Assembly (NCBI RefSeq): GCF_016734765.1
Contig: NZ_JAERQE010000006.1
Location: 1-64,000 of the forward strand
DNA length: 64,000 nt
Direction of reading: 5' to 3'
Source: Microvirga soli
Lineage (GTDB): Bacteria > Pseudomonadota > Alphaproteobacteria > Rhizobiales > Beijerinckiaceae
The notes beneath the pieces are model-generated. The model worked only from the letters and a program-made list of their open reading frames with translations, searched no databases and was not told the origin of the DNA. Numbering within the stretch: position 1 is the stretch's first letter; the number at the start of each line of letters is the position of its first letter. Position numbers and translations under genes: made by a program. Shown piece by piece: positions 51,853-60,425 of this stretch.

Positions 51853-54266
51853 GGAGTTGCCCTCGTGCGTCGGGTGCCGCTGGAGCGACGGTTGGAATCC
51901 TGCTTGACGATCGTTTCAGGGCGAACTTCTGGTGGGGTTTCCACCGACGTCACTGTGATCGGCTCGCCCGTCGCGTCACCTCCAGTATCGTCTTCGGCGA
52001 GGAGGCGCCGGATCTCGCCGAGCAGGGTAATCTGCTTGGGGTTGGCCTCGATACGGCCTTCCACGCGGTCGAGCAGATCGAGCAGCCCACGCCGGTCCTC
52101 AGGCGTTCGCAGAAGCTTGGGAAGGGCCATGAGCGCCTTCACCGGCTCCAGATCGACGATGTAGGACTGCTCGCGAATGATCCCGCGGGCGGCCTCCGTG
52201 GACATATCGAGGAGGCCGATGTCCTTGCCGACGAGGTCCCGTGCCCGCTTCATGGCAGAGAGACGTCGCCTTCCGGTGCCGGCCTTCATCAGCAGGAGCG
52301 CCGCCCGGACTATTCCCTTTGTCCTGTCACCGTCCTCGATATGTGTCAGCGCCTCCTTGACCAGCGGAGCATTCCGTACGTCGATGGGCTCCTCCGCGAC
52401 ACCTCCCTTATCCTCCTCAACCATGCCGATGCTGGCCAAGCCGTAGATGCGGAAGAAGGTGTTCTCTACCGATGCGTCGCGTAGGTCGCGATAGAAGTCC
52501 CAGGAAGCGGACGTGACGGCGGCCATCCAGTGCTCCATCGCTGCCATCGGTCCCTCGTTGTCACATGGCGCGCGGTTCGCGCGCGCCATGTCGGCTAGGC
52601 CCTTAAGCGGCCTCAGGAAGGGATTGAGATCCGACACCGCCCAGCGTTGCGCGCGCTGCGGATTGAACGCCCTGGCGACCTTTGCAGCCGCCGGGGTGAC
52701 CATCGGGGCCACGAACGGATGCACGAAGGACTCGTAGGCGGAAGCGAGGGTTTCTGAAGTCTTCTCGACCACCTTAAACGGTCCCTCGTCCTTACGGCCG
52801 TATTTCTGCAGGACCTGGAGGTCCTCGACCCGCCGTTCGGTCAGCAGCACGTCGTAATGCACGCTGCCGTTCGTCTTCTTCTCCTCGACCTGCATGCCAT
52901 AGAGACCCGGTGGCAGATGCTCGATGTACTCGATCAGGTCGACGATCTGGGTGTGCTCGCGCTTGGCGACAGCACCCGAGACGAAGATGCCGAGATGGCC
53001 GACACTCTTATGCATCAGGCCGACGATCACCTGTCCGTTTGCCTTGAGAGCCTCCGTGGTCGGATAGAGGTCGGCCACCCAGTTGAACGCCTGCTGCGGC
53101 GGCGTGATGTTGTCGCCGAGCGACGCAAACAGGATGATCGGCGACTGGATCGCCCGCAGGTCGAAGGCGCGGCCTTCGGACCACTCGGCGTCACCGTCCG
53201 CGAGGTTGTTGCCCACGAACAGGTTCTCGACGATCCACTTGATCTCCTGGCGGTCCATCAGGAAGAAGCCGCCCCACCAGCGCTCGAATTCCAAGAAGCG
53301 CTCCGGTTCGGTATCGATCTTGGAGAAGAGGTTGTAGTACTTGTCGAAGTACGTATTGGCCGGATTGAGAGACTCGAAATTCTCGACGAGGTAAGCGCCA
53401 TCGAACGTGCCGGCGCCCAGATCACTGGCTAGGAGCGCGGGCCAGGTGCCGCCGAGCATGCCGCCGGCATAGCGCATCGGGTTCTCGCCATCATTGCCAG
53501 CCCAATACGACATCGGCGCCCCGTTGATGACGATGGGTCCGACGAGATCCGGCTCGAGGGCGCCGATGAGCATGGAGGCCCAGCCGCCCTGACAATTGCC
53601 GATGACGACCGGCTTTCGCGTCTTTGGATGACGCTCGCCAACAATACGAAGGAACTCGGCCTCGGCGCGGGACACGTCGGCGAGCGTCTGCCCGGGCTCC
53701 GGCTCGGGAAAGAAGATCACGCAGTAGACCGGGTGCCCGGCCCTGAGCGCCACCCCGACCTGCGAGTCCTGCTTGAAGCCACCGATGCCGGGACCGTGGC
53801 CGGCGCGCGGATCGATGACGACGAAGGGGCGATGCGCCGGGTCGGTCTTGATGCCATCCGGCGGGGTGATCTGGACGAGGGCATAGTTCGCGGGCCGCTC
53901 AAACGTGCGGGCGTCCGCGACCATCTCCCAGTCGAAATCCAGCAGCGGTGGCTTGCCGGCCTTCTCGTGCTCGAGCCAGTTGTTGCCGCGCTGACGCAGC
54001 GTGTCCCAGAACAGGATCGAACGTTGCGTGAAGTCGAGCCAGTAGGCACTGGCATCGCGCCAGAGATCCAGCGGCTCCATCGGGTGGGCAGTTCGTTCCT
54101 GCCATGGAGCGTTCGCAGCCTTCACCGCATCAACGTAGCGCTGAACCGCACCTGTGCATCGCTCCTGATAGACCTCGGCGACTTTCACCTGGGCACGGGT
54201 GACCTCCGTCAGCCGTGCTTGAGCACCACCCTGGCTCCGCTCAGTTCTCGGGTCGACTTGTGCCAT
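51849..54266 (-). CDS. DUF3141 alpha/beta-hydrolase, PHA-synthase-like (805 aa)
   Basis: Large cytosolic protein with an alpha/beta-hydrolase core in the middle: PVYCVIFFPEPEPGQTLADV, nucleophile elbow VIGNCQGGWASMLIG, an acid in SLGDNITPPQQAF and His in HKSVGHLGIF. The nucleophile is Cys in G-x-C-x-G, as in PhaC polyhydroxyalkanoate synthases, rather than Ser. The long C-terminal part is helical. DUF3141 genes often accompany pta-ackA in Rhizobiales. A polyester or acyl-CoA-related activity is inferred, not shown. ATG 54266 is preferred over the upstream GTG. Confidence 0.85.
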   Translation of the reverse strand: MAQVDPRTERSQGGAQARLTEVTRAQVKVAEVYQERCTGAVQRYVDAVKAANAPWQERTAHPMEPLDLWRDASAYWLDFTQRSILFWDTLRQRGNNWLEHEKAGKPPLLDFDWEMVADARTFERPANYALVQITPPDGIKTDPAHRPFVVIDPRAGHGPGIGGFKQDSQVGVALRAGHPVYCVIFFPEPEPGQTLADVSRAEAEFLRIVGERHPKTRKPVVIGNCQGGWASMLIGALEPDLVGPIVINGAPMSYWAGNDGENPMRYAGGMLGGTWPALLASDLGAGTFDGAYLVENFESLNPANTYFDKYYNLFSKIDTEPERFLEFERWWGGFFLMDRQEIKWIVENLFVGNNLADGDAEWSEGRAFDLRAIQSPIILFASLGDNITPPQQAFNWVADLYPTTEALKANGQVIVGLMHKSVGHLGIFVSGAVAKREHTQIVDLIEYIEHLPPGLYGMQVEEKKTNGSVHYDVLLTERRVEDLQVLQKYGRKDEGPFKVVEKTSETLASAYESFVHPFVAPMVTPAAAKVARAFNPQRAQRWAVSDLNPFLRPLKGLADMARANRAPCDNEGPMAAMEHWMAAVTSASWDFYRDLRDASVENTFFRIYGLASIGMVEEDKGGVAEEPIDVRNAPLVKEALTHIEDGDRTKGIVRAALLLMKAGTGRRRLSAMKRARDLVGKDIGLLDMSTEAARGIIREQSYIVDLEPVKALMALPKLLRTPEDRRGLLDLLDRVEGRIEANPKQITLLGEIRRLLAEDDTGGDATGEPITVTSVETPPEVRPETIVKQDSNRRSSGTRRTRATP

Positions 54267-54302
54267 TGCACTCGTCCTCACATGGGAGGGCTCCGGAAGA
54301 GA

Positions 54303-54815
54303 TTATTTTTTGGCCTCACCCCATTTCAGGAAGAAGCCGACGTCACCCGGCATTCCGCCCGGCCATTCGATGATCATCGCGCTCAGCCTGAAGCCTGCGG
54401 GCCTAAGCTGGTTTTGCCAGAGTTCATAAGCCTGGCGCGGGCGTCCGGTGAGGGTTTCCGGCCAACTCGGATCGGCGTTGTTGATCGCGCGGCCCTGGTC
54501 TGTGCACAACGCGTTGGGAAACCGCATCACCATCAGCTCGGTTTGACCGCGTTCCGCCGCCGCCCGCAGCTTCGTCTTCAGCGGTTGCACGATTTCCTTC
54601 AGGCGCTCAGGCGTCAGGTCAATGGGTTCAGCCAGCCGCTTGATCAGTGCGTCGCGTGCCTGGCCGGCCTTATCCATGCCGTCGACCGACTTCATGGCTT
54701 TCGCCGATTGCATTTCTGTCATGTAGGTGCGCAGGTCGGACGCCGACATGAACGTCTCGTCCCCGAGTTCCTGCTGGGCCGTTGATTGTTCCGTCTTCGT
54801 CGTCAGCGTTTCCAT
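54303..54815 (-). CDS. hypothetical protein between ackA and DUF3141 (170 aa)
   Basis: Soluble, helical N-terminal two thirds (a basic phasin-like stretch with SASDLRTYMTEMQSAKAMKS) and a beta-like C-terminus (GFRLSAMIIEWPGGMPGDVGFFLKWG). I cannot name a family. The spacing of 17 bp to ackA and 36 bp to the next gene places it firmly in the operon. Confidence 0.75.
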   Translation of the reverse strand: METLTTKTEQSTAQQELGDETFMSASDLRTYMTEMQSAKAMKSVDGMDKAGQARDALIKRLAEPIDLTPERLKEIVQPLKTKLRAAAERGQTELMVMRFPNALCTDQGRAINNADPSWPETLTGRPRQAYELWQNQLRPAGFRLSAMIIEWPGGMPGDVGFFLKWGEAKK

Positions 54816-54832
54816 GGCATCAATCTCCTTGT

Positions 54833-56041
54833 TCAGGATGCGAGTTTGGCTTGCGTGGACTCAAGGACGCTGCGCGTCTGTCGGGCGATCACCAGTTCCT
54901 CGTCGGTTGGAATGACCCAAGCCGAGGGGCCGGATCCGGCAGAGATCCGCGGTCCGCCGGTGCGATTGGCGGCTTCATCGATGGTGAGCCCGGCCCATGC
55001 CAGGCCGGCCATCACCTCCGCGCGGGTCGCCACGTCGTTCTCGCCAATGCCGGCCGTAAAGACGAGCCCATCGATCCCACCGAGTGCCGCGACAAGAGAT
55101 CCGATTTCTCGCGTGATGCGATAGACGAACATATCGATGGCATTTTTGGCATCGGCGTTCGTCGTCGCTTTCGACCGCAGCACCCGCATGTCGTTCGAAA
55201 TGCCGGATACCCCAAGCAACCCCGACTTCTTGTAAAGCACGCTCTCGGCTTCCTCGGGGGTAAGCTTCATCTCGCGCAGCATGTAGAAGACGACACCAGC
55301 ATCGATGGCACCGCAGCGGGTGCCCATCGGAAGGCCATCGAGGGCTGAGAAGCCCATGGTCGTCGCGACGCTGACGCCGTCCTTGAGAGCGCACAGGCTC
55401 GCGCCGTTCCCGAGATGGGCCACGACCACTCGGCCTTCGGCAAGGCGCGGATCGTAGTCTTTGAGCACGGACGCGATGTAGTCGTAGGACAGCCCGTGGA
55501 AGCCATAACGCCGCACGCCGCGCTCCCTCATCTCGCGCGGCAAGGCGAACAGGCTCGCGACGTCGGACTGCGTCTGATGGAAAGCCGTGTCGAAGCATGC
55601 GACTTGTGGCATCCCCGGCAGGCGCCGTCGCATAATCCGGATCGGCTCAAGATTGTGGGGCTGATGAAGCGGCGCGAGCGGCACCAGCGCCTCAAGCGCC
55701 TGGACGATGGAATCATCGACGAGAACCGGACGGGAGAAAGACTGGCCGCCGTGAACCACCCTGTGCCCGATAGCGGCAAGCTTGCGTCCCTCCTGATGCT
55801 CCCGCAACCAGGATATCAGATGCGTAAGCGCCTCCTCATGTCCGAACGACTCACCGGACTTCCACGACATCTCGTCGAGGTCTGCGCCTCGGGCGTGCCT
55901 GATGACGAAATGAGCGGCACCCCCCAAACCTTCGTAGAGCCCCTTCCAGACCAGCCGCGGCTCGGCGTTGTCCAGCATGTCGAAGACCTGGAACTTGAGG
56001 CTCGACGATCCTGCGTTGAGAACGATGAGGACGGGGATCAT
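54833..56041 (-). CDS. ackA: acetate/propionate kinase (402 aa)
   Basis: Converts acetyl phosphate and ADP to acetate and ATP. ASKHA-fold motifs are clear: LIVLNAGSSSLKFQVF at the N-terminus, HRVVHGG, FDTAFHQT, RRYGFHGLSYDYI and AHLGNGASLCAL (phosphate loop), and GIGEND near the C-terminus. Full length. It lies 3 bp after the phosphotransacetylase gene, forming the acetyl-CoA to acetate pathway that yields ATP at low oxygen. Confidence 0.95.
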   Translation of the reverse strand: MIPVLIVLNAGSSSLKFQVFDMLDNAEPRLVWKGLYEGLGGAAHFVIRHARGADLDEMSWKSGESFGHEEALTHLISWLREHQEGRKLAAIGHRVVHGGQSFSRPVLVDDSIVQALEALVPLAPLHQPHNLEPIRIMRRRLPGMPQVACFDTAFHQTQSDVASLFALPREMRERGVRRYGFHGLSYDYIASVLKDYDPRLAEGRVVVAHLGNGASLCALKDGVSVATTMGFSALDGLPMGTRCGAIDAGVVFYMLREMKLTPEEAESVLYKKSGLLGVSGISNDMRVLRSKATTNADAKNAIDMFVYRITREIGSLVAALGGIDGLVFTAGIGENDVATRAEVMAGLAWAGLTIDEAANRTGGPRISAGSGPSAWVIPTDEELVIARQTRSVLESTQAKLAS

Positions 56042-56044
56042 GAC

Positions 56045-57025
56045 TCAGACCTCCGCGATGGCGAGCCGGGTGCGCTGCGCGTCGGCTACGAGCGAGGCCA
56101 CGGCGCAGGAGGCCAGCCGCGTGATCGTCGAGTCGGCCCGGCTGGTGAGGATGATCGGCACCCGGGCGCCGAGCACGATGCCGGCGGCGTCAGCGTCGGC
56201 TAGGAAGGTCAGGCTCTTGGCCAGCATGTTGCCGGCTTCGAGATCCGGAACAACGAGCACATTGGCTTGCCCGGCCACAGGCGACTGGATCTTCTTGATC
56301 GTCGCGGCACCGAGGTCGATGGCGTTGTCGAGGGCCAGCGGGCCATCGAGGATGCCGCCAGTGATCTGCCCGCGGTCGGCCATCTTGCACAAGGCGGCCG
56401 CCTCGATGGTCGAAGGCACCTTGGGGTTGACGGTTTCCATCGCTGACAGGATAGCCACCCAGACCGGATCAACCCGCAATGCGCGAGCAAGGTCGATGGC
56501 GTTCTGGACGATGTGGACCTTGTCCTCCAGCGTCGGCGCGATGTTGACAGCGGCATCGGTGATGATGAGCGCGGTGTCATGGCCGGGAACGTCCATGACA
56601 AAGCAATGACTGACTCGGCGGGCGGTCCTGAGGCCGCCTTCGCGGCGAACCACAGCGCCCATGAGTTCGTCCGTGTGCAGGCTGCCCTTCATCAGCGCCT
56701 CGGCTTCTCCGGCCTTGATGAGTTCGACCGCCTTGTCGGCCGCTGCATGGCTGTGCGTGGCTTCGACGATCCGGGCAGTCGACAAGTCCTTGTTGAGAGC
56801 GGCGGCAGCGGCGCGAATCTTGTCCGGGGGCCCTACCAGGATCGGTTCGATCAGACCGAGCCCGACCGCCTCGAACACCGCACTCATGGATGCTGCGTCG
56901 CAAGGGTGAGCCACGGCCACCTTCAGCTTGGGAAGTGACTGGGCCGTCGCGATGAGCCGGTCGTACTTGTCATGCCGCCGCGGACCCTGCTGAGACGCAT
57001 TGTGGGCTGGAATTGCAACCGTCAT
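56045..57025 (-). CDS. pta: phosphate acetyltransferase, PTA/PTB family (326 aa)
   Basis: Converts acetyl-CoA and phosphate to acetyl phosphate. The protein is one PTA_PTB domain, with AVAHPCDAASMSAVFEAVGLGLIEPILVGP near the start, GEAEALMKGSLHTDELMGAVV, and the late GQANVLVVPDLEAGNMLAKSL and GIVLGARVPIILTSRADS. Short type without the regulatory N-terminal domain, like bifunctional enoyl-CoA hydratase/PTA fragments. ATG at 57025 after GGAGACG. First gene of the nine-gene operon; a dispersed motif copy lies about 155 bp upstream. Confidence 0.92.
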   Translation of the reverse strand: MTVAIPAHNASQQGPRRHDKYDRLIATAQSLPKLKVAVAHPCDAASMSAVFEAVGLGLIEPILVGPPDKIRAAAAALNKDLSTARIVEATHSHAAADKAVELIKAGEAEALMKGSLHTDELMGAVVRREGGLRTARRVSHCFVMDVPGHDTALIITDAAVNIAPTLEDKVHIVQNAIDLARALRVDPVWVAILSAMETVNPKVPSTIEAAALCKMADRGQITGGILDGPLALDNAIDLGAATIKKIQSPVAGQANVLVVPDLEAGNMLAKSLTFLADADAAGIVLGARVPIILTSRADSTITRLASCAVASLVADAQRTRLAIAEV

Positions 57026-57177
57026 GATCGTCTCCGCGCTGTGCTCCCGGTGTCGGCCGCAATTGACCGCCAGGACGCCGGAACAGCGCGGGAGGCCTGA
57101 GGGATCGGCTCCCATGCCCAGTGTCGCGGTTGTCCGGCTTGTTTGCAGACACGAGTATGGCCCGCCCGGCATCAGGT

Positions 57178-57217
57178 GCTTGACCCGTTGAGCCAACGTT
57201 TTGACAGTTTAGGACTG
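57178..57217 (-). repeat. dispersed regulatory-like element, copy 12
   Basis: Minus-strand reading: TCCTAAACTGTCAAA, ACGTTGGCTC, AACGGGTCAAGCACC. Directed at pta. The rest of 57026-57331 has no gene. Confidence 0.65.
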
Positions 57218-57331
57218 CATCGGGGAAATGGGTGAAGCCTCTGGCTAACTGCCCTGGGATCGGAGCAACCGAGCAACCGGCCTCGTCCTGAAGGGGGCCC
57301 ATAGGTCTCCTTCAGCCACAGGATGCCCGGA

Positions 57332-57790
57332 TCAGAAGCGTTTGTCCGGCCGTCTCGGCGGGCTACCGGATTCCCGGTCCGTGTAAGGGCGGAGCGCCTT
57401 TCGCAACCGCACTTTCCGGGCATGGGGATGGCTGGCGCGCCACGCGGACGGTGTCTGCCCTGACCAGCGTCGGAAGGCTCGCGTGAAGGCGCTCGGCTCG
57501 GAGTACTTGAGGGCCGCCGCAACCTGACTGAGCGCCATGTCGGTGTTCTGCAGCAACTGGCATGCGATCTCGAAGCGAACCTCATTTGCCACTTGCCGGA
57601 ACGCGAGCCCCTCGGTGCGCAGGTGCCGGGTCAGCGTGCGACGATGCATCGAAAAGAGACGGGCGACCGTGGCGGCGGAACAGGTGTCCCTGAGCAGTTC
57701 AGTCCGAAGCAGACGGCGCAGATCCTCTGTGAGCGGGCGGGCGTCGCCTGATGCCGGCTCGTCTGCCCTGCGGGTGGATGGCATCTCCAT
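57332..57790 (-). CDS. AraC-type DNA-binding protein lacking a sensor domain (152 aa)
   Basis: Two helix-turn-helix units, the first with CSAATVARLFSMHRRTLTRHL and the second with MALSQVAAALKYSEPSAFTR followed by AFRRWSGQTPSAWR, closely related to the DNA-binding part of the 61389 regulator. The N-terminal ligand domain (about 220 residues in that protein) is absent, with only a short polar leader. The C-terminus has a basic tail. It may bind the same sites without ligand control. It has its own dispersed motif copy 71 bp upstream, suggesting auto- or cross-regulation. Confidence 0.85.
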   Translation of the reverse strand: MEMPSTRRADEPASGDARPLTEDLRRLLRTELLRDTCSAATVARLFSMHRRTLTRHLRTEGLAFRQVANEVRFEIACQLLQNTDMALSQVAAALKYSEPSAFTRAFRRWSGQTPSAWRASHPHARKVRLRKALRPYTDRESGSPPRRPDKRF

Positions 57791-57860
57791 CGCTTCTTCC
57801 CCCTTCCTGACAAGCCTGCCGCTACCGAACTGTCCTCATTCTATCCGTTCCCGATCCGCC

Positions 57861-57896
57861 TGCTTGACCGCTTTGGACTTTCTCTTGATAGTTCGG
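57861..57896 (-). repeat. dispersed regulatory-like element, copy 13
   Basis: Minus-strand reading: CCCGAACTATCAAG, AGAAAGTCC, AAAGCGGTCAAGCAGG. Between the mscS stop and the AraC-type gene start, pointing at the latter. Confidence 0.65.
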
Positions 57897-57917
57897 GAAA
57901 CAAAGCGGGACGCCCGA

Positions 57918-60101
57918 CTAAGCGCCTTCCTCGGGCGGGGCTCCCTTGACGAGCTTGAGAGCCTGCCGGGCAGCCGCCGCCGGCTCGGCCTCGTCGCCCC
58001 CTGCCACCTGGACCGTCGGGATGGCAAACCGGATGCCATTCTCGTCGAAGGCCTTCTTGATCAGTGCCAGGGCCCGGCGGCGAATGACGAACTGCTCGCC
58101 GGGCTTGGTCATCATCTTGAGGCGGATCTGGATACCATAATCGCCGAACTGCTCGACGCCCTGCATCTTGAGCGGCTCGATGATGTGGGGCGCGAACTCG
58201 GGATCCTGCGCCAGATCCTTACCGATCTGCTTGATCAGCTTCTTCGCCTTGTCGAAGTCAGAGTCGTAGGACACGCCGACTGTCAGCTTGTCGATCACCC
58301 AGTCGCGGCTCATGTTCTCCACCGCCCCGAGCTGCCCATATGGCACGGTGAAGATCGGACCGCGATGATGCCGCAGCTTCACGGAGCGGAAGCCGAGCGA
58401 CTCCACCGCGCCCTTGTAGCTGCCGCTCTGAATGTACTCGCCAACACGGAAGGCATCGTCGAGCAGGTAGAAGATGCCGCTGATGATATCCTTGACCAGC
58501 GTCTGTGACCCGAAGCCGATGGCGACGCCGAAAATCCCTGCACCGGCGATCAGAGGGCCGATCTCTACTCCCAGCGACGACAGCGCCATCAGCACGGCCA
58601 CCGTGGCCAGCACGATGAACACCGCCATCCGCAGCATTGGAAGAAGGGTTCGGATCCGCGCCTGGCGCAGAGCCACCTCGCTTCCTGGAACGGCCGCGGC
58701 CTGGAGGCTTGTGAGACGCCGGTCAATCTGCGTCTTCACCATCTGCCAGAGGAGATCGGCCACCAGTAGGATGACGATGCTGCTGAGCGCGCCCCTCACC
58801 AGCCGGGTCGCGACCGTGTCGCGGCTCGTCATCGCGCCTGGATCGATTCCCCAGACCCAGGCGAGAAACAAGGCGGCGCCGACCATCAGAAGGACGCGCA
58901 CACCCCGGTCCACGAAAACGGCCCAGAGTTCATGCCCCTGCGTGGCCTCCGCGCCTTCGGGGGGCCGTAGCAGGTGACGGGCGGACGCTTTGGTGAGCTT
59001 CACGGCTTGAGGCAGTACGACGGCCACGACCAGCAGCCAGAACAGCCCCATCAGGCCTGTAACCCACAAGACCCACAGCAGGACGAGGTAAAGCGACAAT
59101 GGCCACGGCCCTAGAGCATAGTGACGATGACGCCGTTCCGGCTCCACCGACAGAGCTGTGGGATGGACGGGCCATCTCCACACCGCCTCGACCGCGATGG
59201 CCAACAAGCCGATTCCGAGGGCGTATGCGACCAGCCTGCGTCCTTCCGTCGAGAACCCGAGGGTGCGCACGAGTTCGACGGTCGCCCAGCCGAATGCGAA
59301 CCAGCCGATGAAAAGCACCATGCGGCGGCACCAGAACCGCGCTGCCTCATCGCTCACGGGAATGACACGAATGGCTTCAGGATCATGACTTCCCATCGGC
59401 CGGGGAGAGAGCAGGATCCGTCCCCCCAGAACAGCAAGGCGCAGCAGGAGCGCCGCGAACAGGTAGGCGAGCACGATTTGCCTGAGTCGGGGCGGCCAAT
59501 CGAAGACGAGGAACGCCCCGATGCTGCCCAAGGTGAAGATCGCCACATGCGCCAAGCCGAACGCCAGGCGCATGCCGATCATCCGGACACGCTCATGCGC
59601 TGTCACCATCGGGCGGGAGATGACCCGCCCACGCGCGGATGCCGTGGTCCTGCGGAAGATCCACTCGGCTCCGGCGCCGAGGCCAAGAAAACCAAGTATG
59701 AGAACAGCGACATCAAGGAGAGAGCGGCTCTGAAGTTCCTGCGACAGCAGGCCAGAGGCTCGCTGAAACTCCTGCGGCAGACGGGGCACCGCCGCTGCCA
59801 GCGAGCCAAGATGCGCCCGCAACGCCTCGACGCGCACGGCGAGCATCTCGGAATTCATAGCCGGTGGCTCTTGTGGCGTGTCGTCGCCCGGGGGCGCGGC
59901 TGGCGGCCTCTGCTGGTCGATCCATGTCCGCGTGGCCGGGTCATCCAGGAGCCGCAAAAGCTCCTGGACTTGGGGTGGGGGAGAGGCGAGAGTCGAGGCG
60001 GCCTGGGCACTGGCAGAATCGGTGCCGACAAGGACCAAGCACAGCAGCCCGAAGAGGGTGCTGGCGAGACCAGAGATCGCCTTGCCGTCAGATCGTCTCA
60101 C
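57918..60101 (-). CDS. large MscS-family mechanosensitive channel (727 aa)
   Basis: Signal peptide (about residues 1-33), a periplasmic helical domain rich in Pro/Leu, about eight transmembrane segments, then the MscS core: pore helix GPLIAGAGIFGVAIGFGSQTLVKDIISGIF, beta domain FRVGEYIQSGSYKGAVESLGFRSVKLRHHRGPIFTVPYGQLG and C-terminal alpha/beta vestibule. Opens on membrane tension to release solutes. Third gene after DUF2092 and a small secreted protein, 21 bp downstream of the latter. Confidence 0.93.
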   Translation of the reverse strand: MRRSDGKAISGLASTLFGLLCLVLVGTDSASAQAASTLASPPPQVQELLRLLDDPATRTWIDQQRPPAAPPGDDTPQEPPAMNSEMLAVRVEALRAHLGSLAAAVPRLPQEFQRASGLLSQELQSRSLLDVAVLILGFLGLGAGAEWIFRRTTASARGRVISRPMVTAHERVRMIGMRLAFGLAHVAIFTLGSIGAFLVFDWPPRLRQIVLAYLFAALLLRLAVLGGRILLSPRPMGSHDPEAIRVIPVSDEAARFWCRRMVLFIGWFAFGWATVELVRTLGFSTEGRRLVAYALGIGLLAIAVEAVWRWPVHPTALSVEPERRHRHYALGPWPLSLYLVLLWVLWVTGLMGLFWLLVVAVVLPQAVKLTKASARHLLRPPEGAEATQGHELWAVFVDRGVRVLLMVGAALFLAWVWGIDPGAMTSRDTVATRLVRGALSSIVILLVADLLWQMVKTQIDRRLTSLQAAAVPGSEVALRQARIRTLLPMLRMAVFIVLATVAVLMALSSLGVEIGPLIAGAGIFGVAIGFGSQTLVKDIISGIFYLLDDAFRVGEYIQSGSYKGAVESLGFRSVKLRHHRGPIFTVPYGQLGAVENMSRDWVIDKLTVGVSYDSDFDKAKKLIKQIGKDLAQDPEFAPHIIEPLKMQGVEQFGDYGIQIRLKMMTKPGEQFVIRRRALALIKKAFDENGIRFAIPTVQVAGGDEAEPAAAARQALKLVKGAPPEEGA

Positions 60102-60122
60102 GGACCGCTCCAGTCAGTTTAC

Positions 60123-60425
60123 CTAGGGACAGCGGTAGACGATCTGGCCGTAGGAGTTCACGACCTGCTGGCATCCCGGATTGGCATAGTAGTATGTCCC
60201 GGCCGCTGCGGCGGCTCCTGCCGCCGTTCCGTAAGCGACGGCCCGGCGCGTGGTCCGCCGCGCCACGCCGGCATAGCTCATGGGCGTGGCGGGGCGACCC
60301 ACCCTCGCCTCCGCCTGACTGATGAACGAGCCGGACGGAAGGAGCCCGTCACCGCTCCAGAGTATGGCCGCACCGCCGGCCACAAGTACGAGCGCAGCGC
60401 GACGCCTGTATGTGAGAGTGTTCAT
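60123..60425 (-). CDS. small exported hypothetical protein (100 aa)
   Basis: Basic N-terminus with one hydrophobic signal-type helix (residues about 9-25), then Arg/Ala-rich low-complexity sequence, an Ala/Gly helix and a C-terminus with NPGCQQVVNSYGQIVYRCP, two Cys that may bond. Its ATG overlaps the DUF2092 stop codon. Function unknown. Confidence 0.65.
   Translation of the reverse strand: MNTLTYRRRAALVLVAGGAAILWSGDGLLPSGSFISQAEARVGRPATPMSYAGVARRTTRRAVAYGTAAGAAAAAGTYYYANPGCQQVVNSYGQIVYRCP

Noticed and set aside
53628..54785. 385-codon plus-strand frame opposite DUF3141
   Set aside because: Antisense shadow; no ribosome site, no domain, and it spans two real genes.
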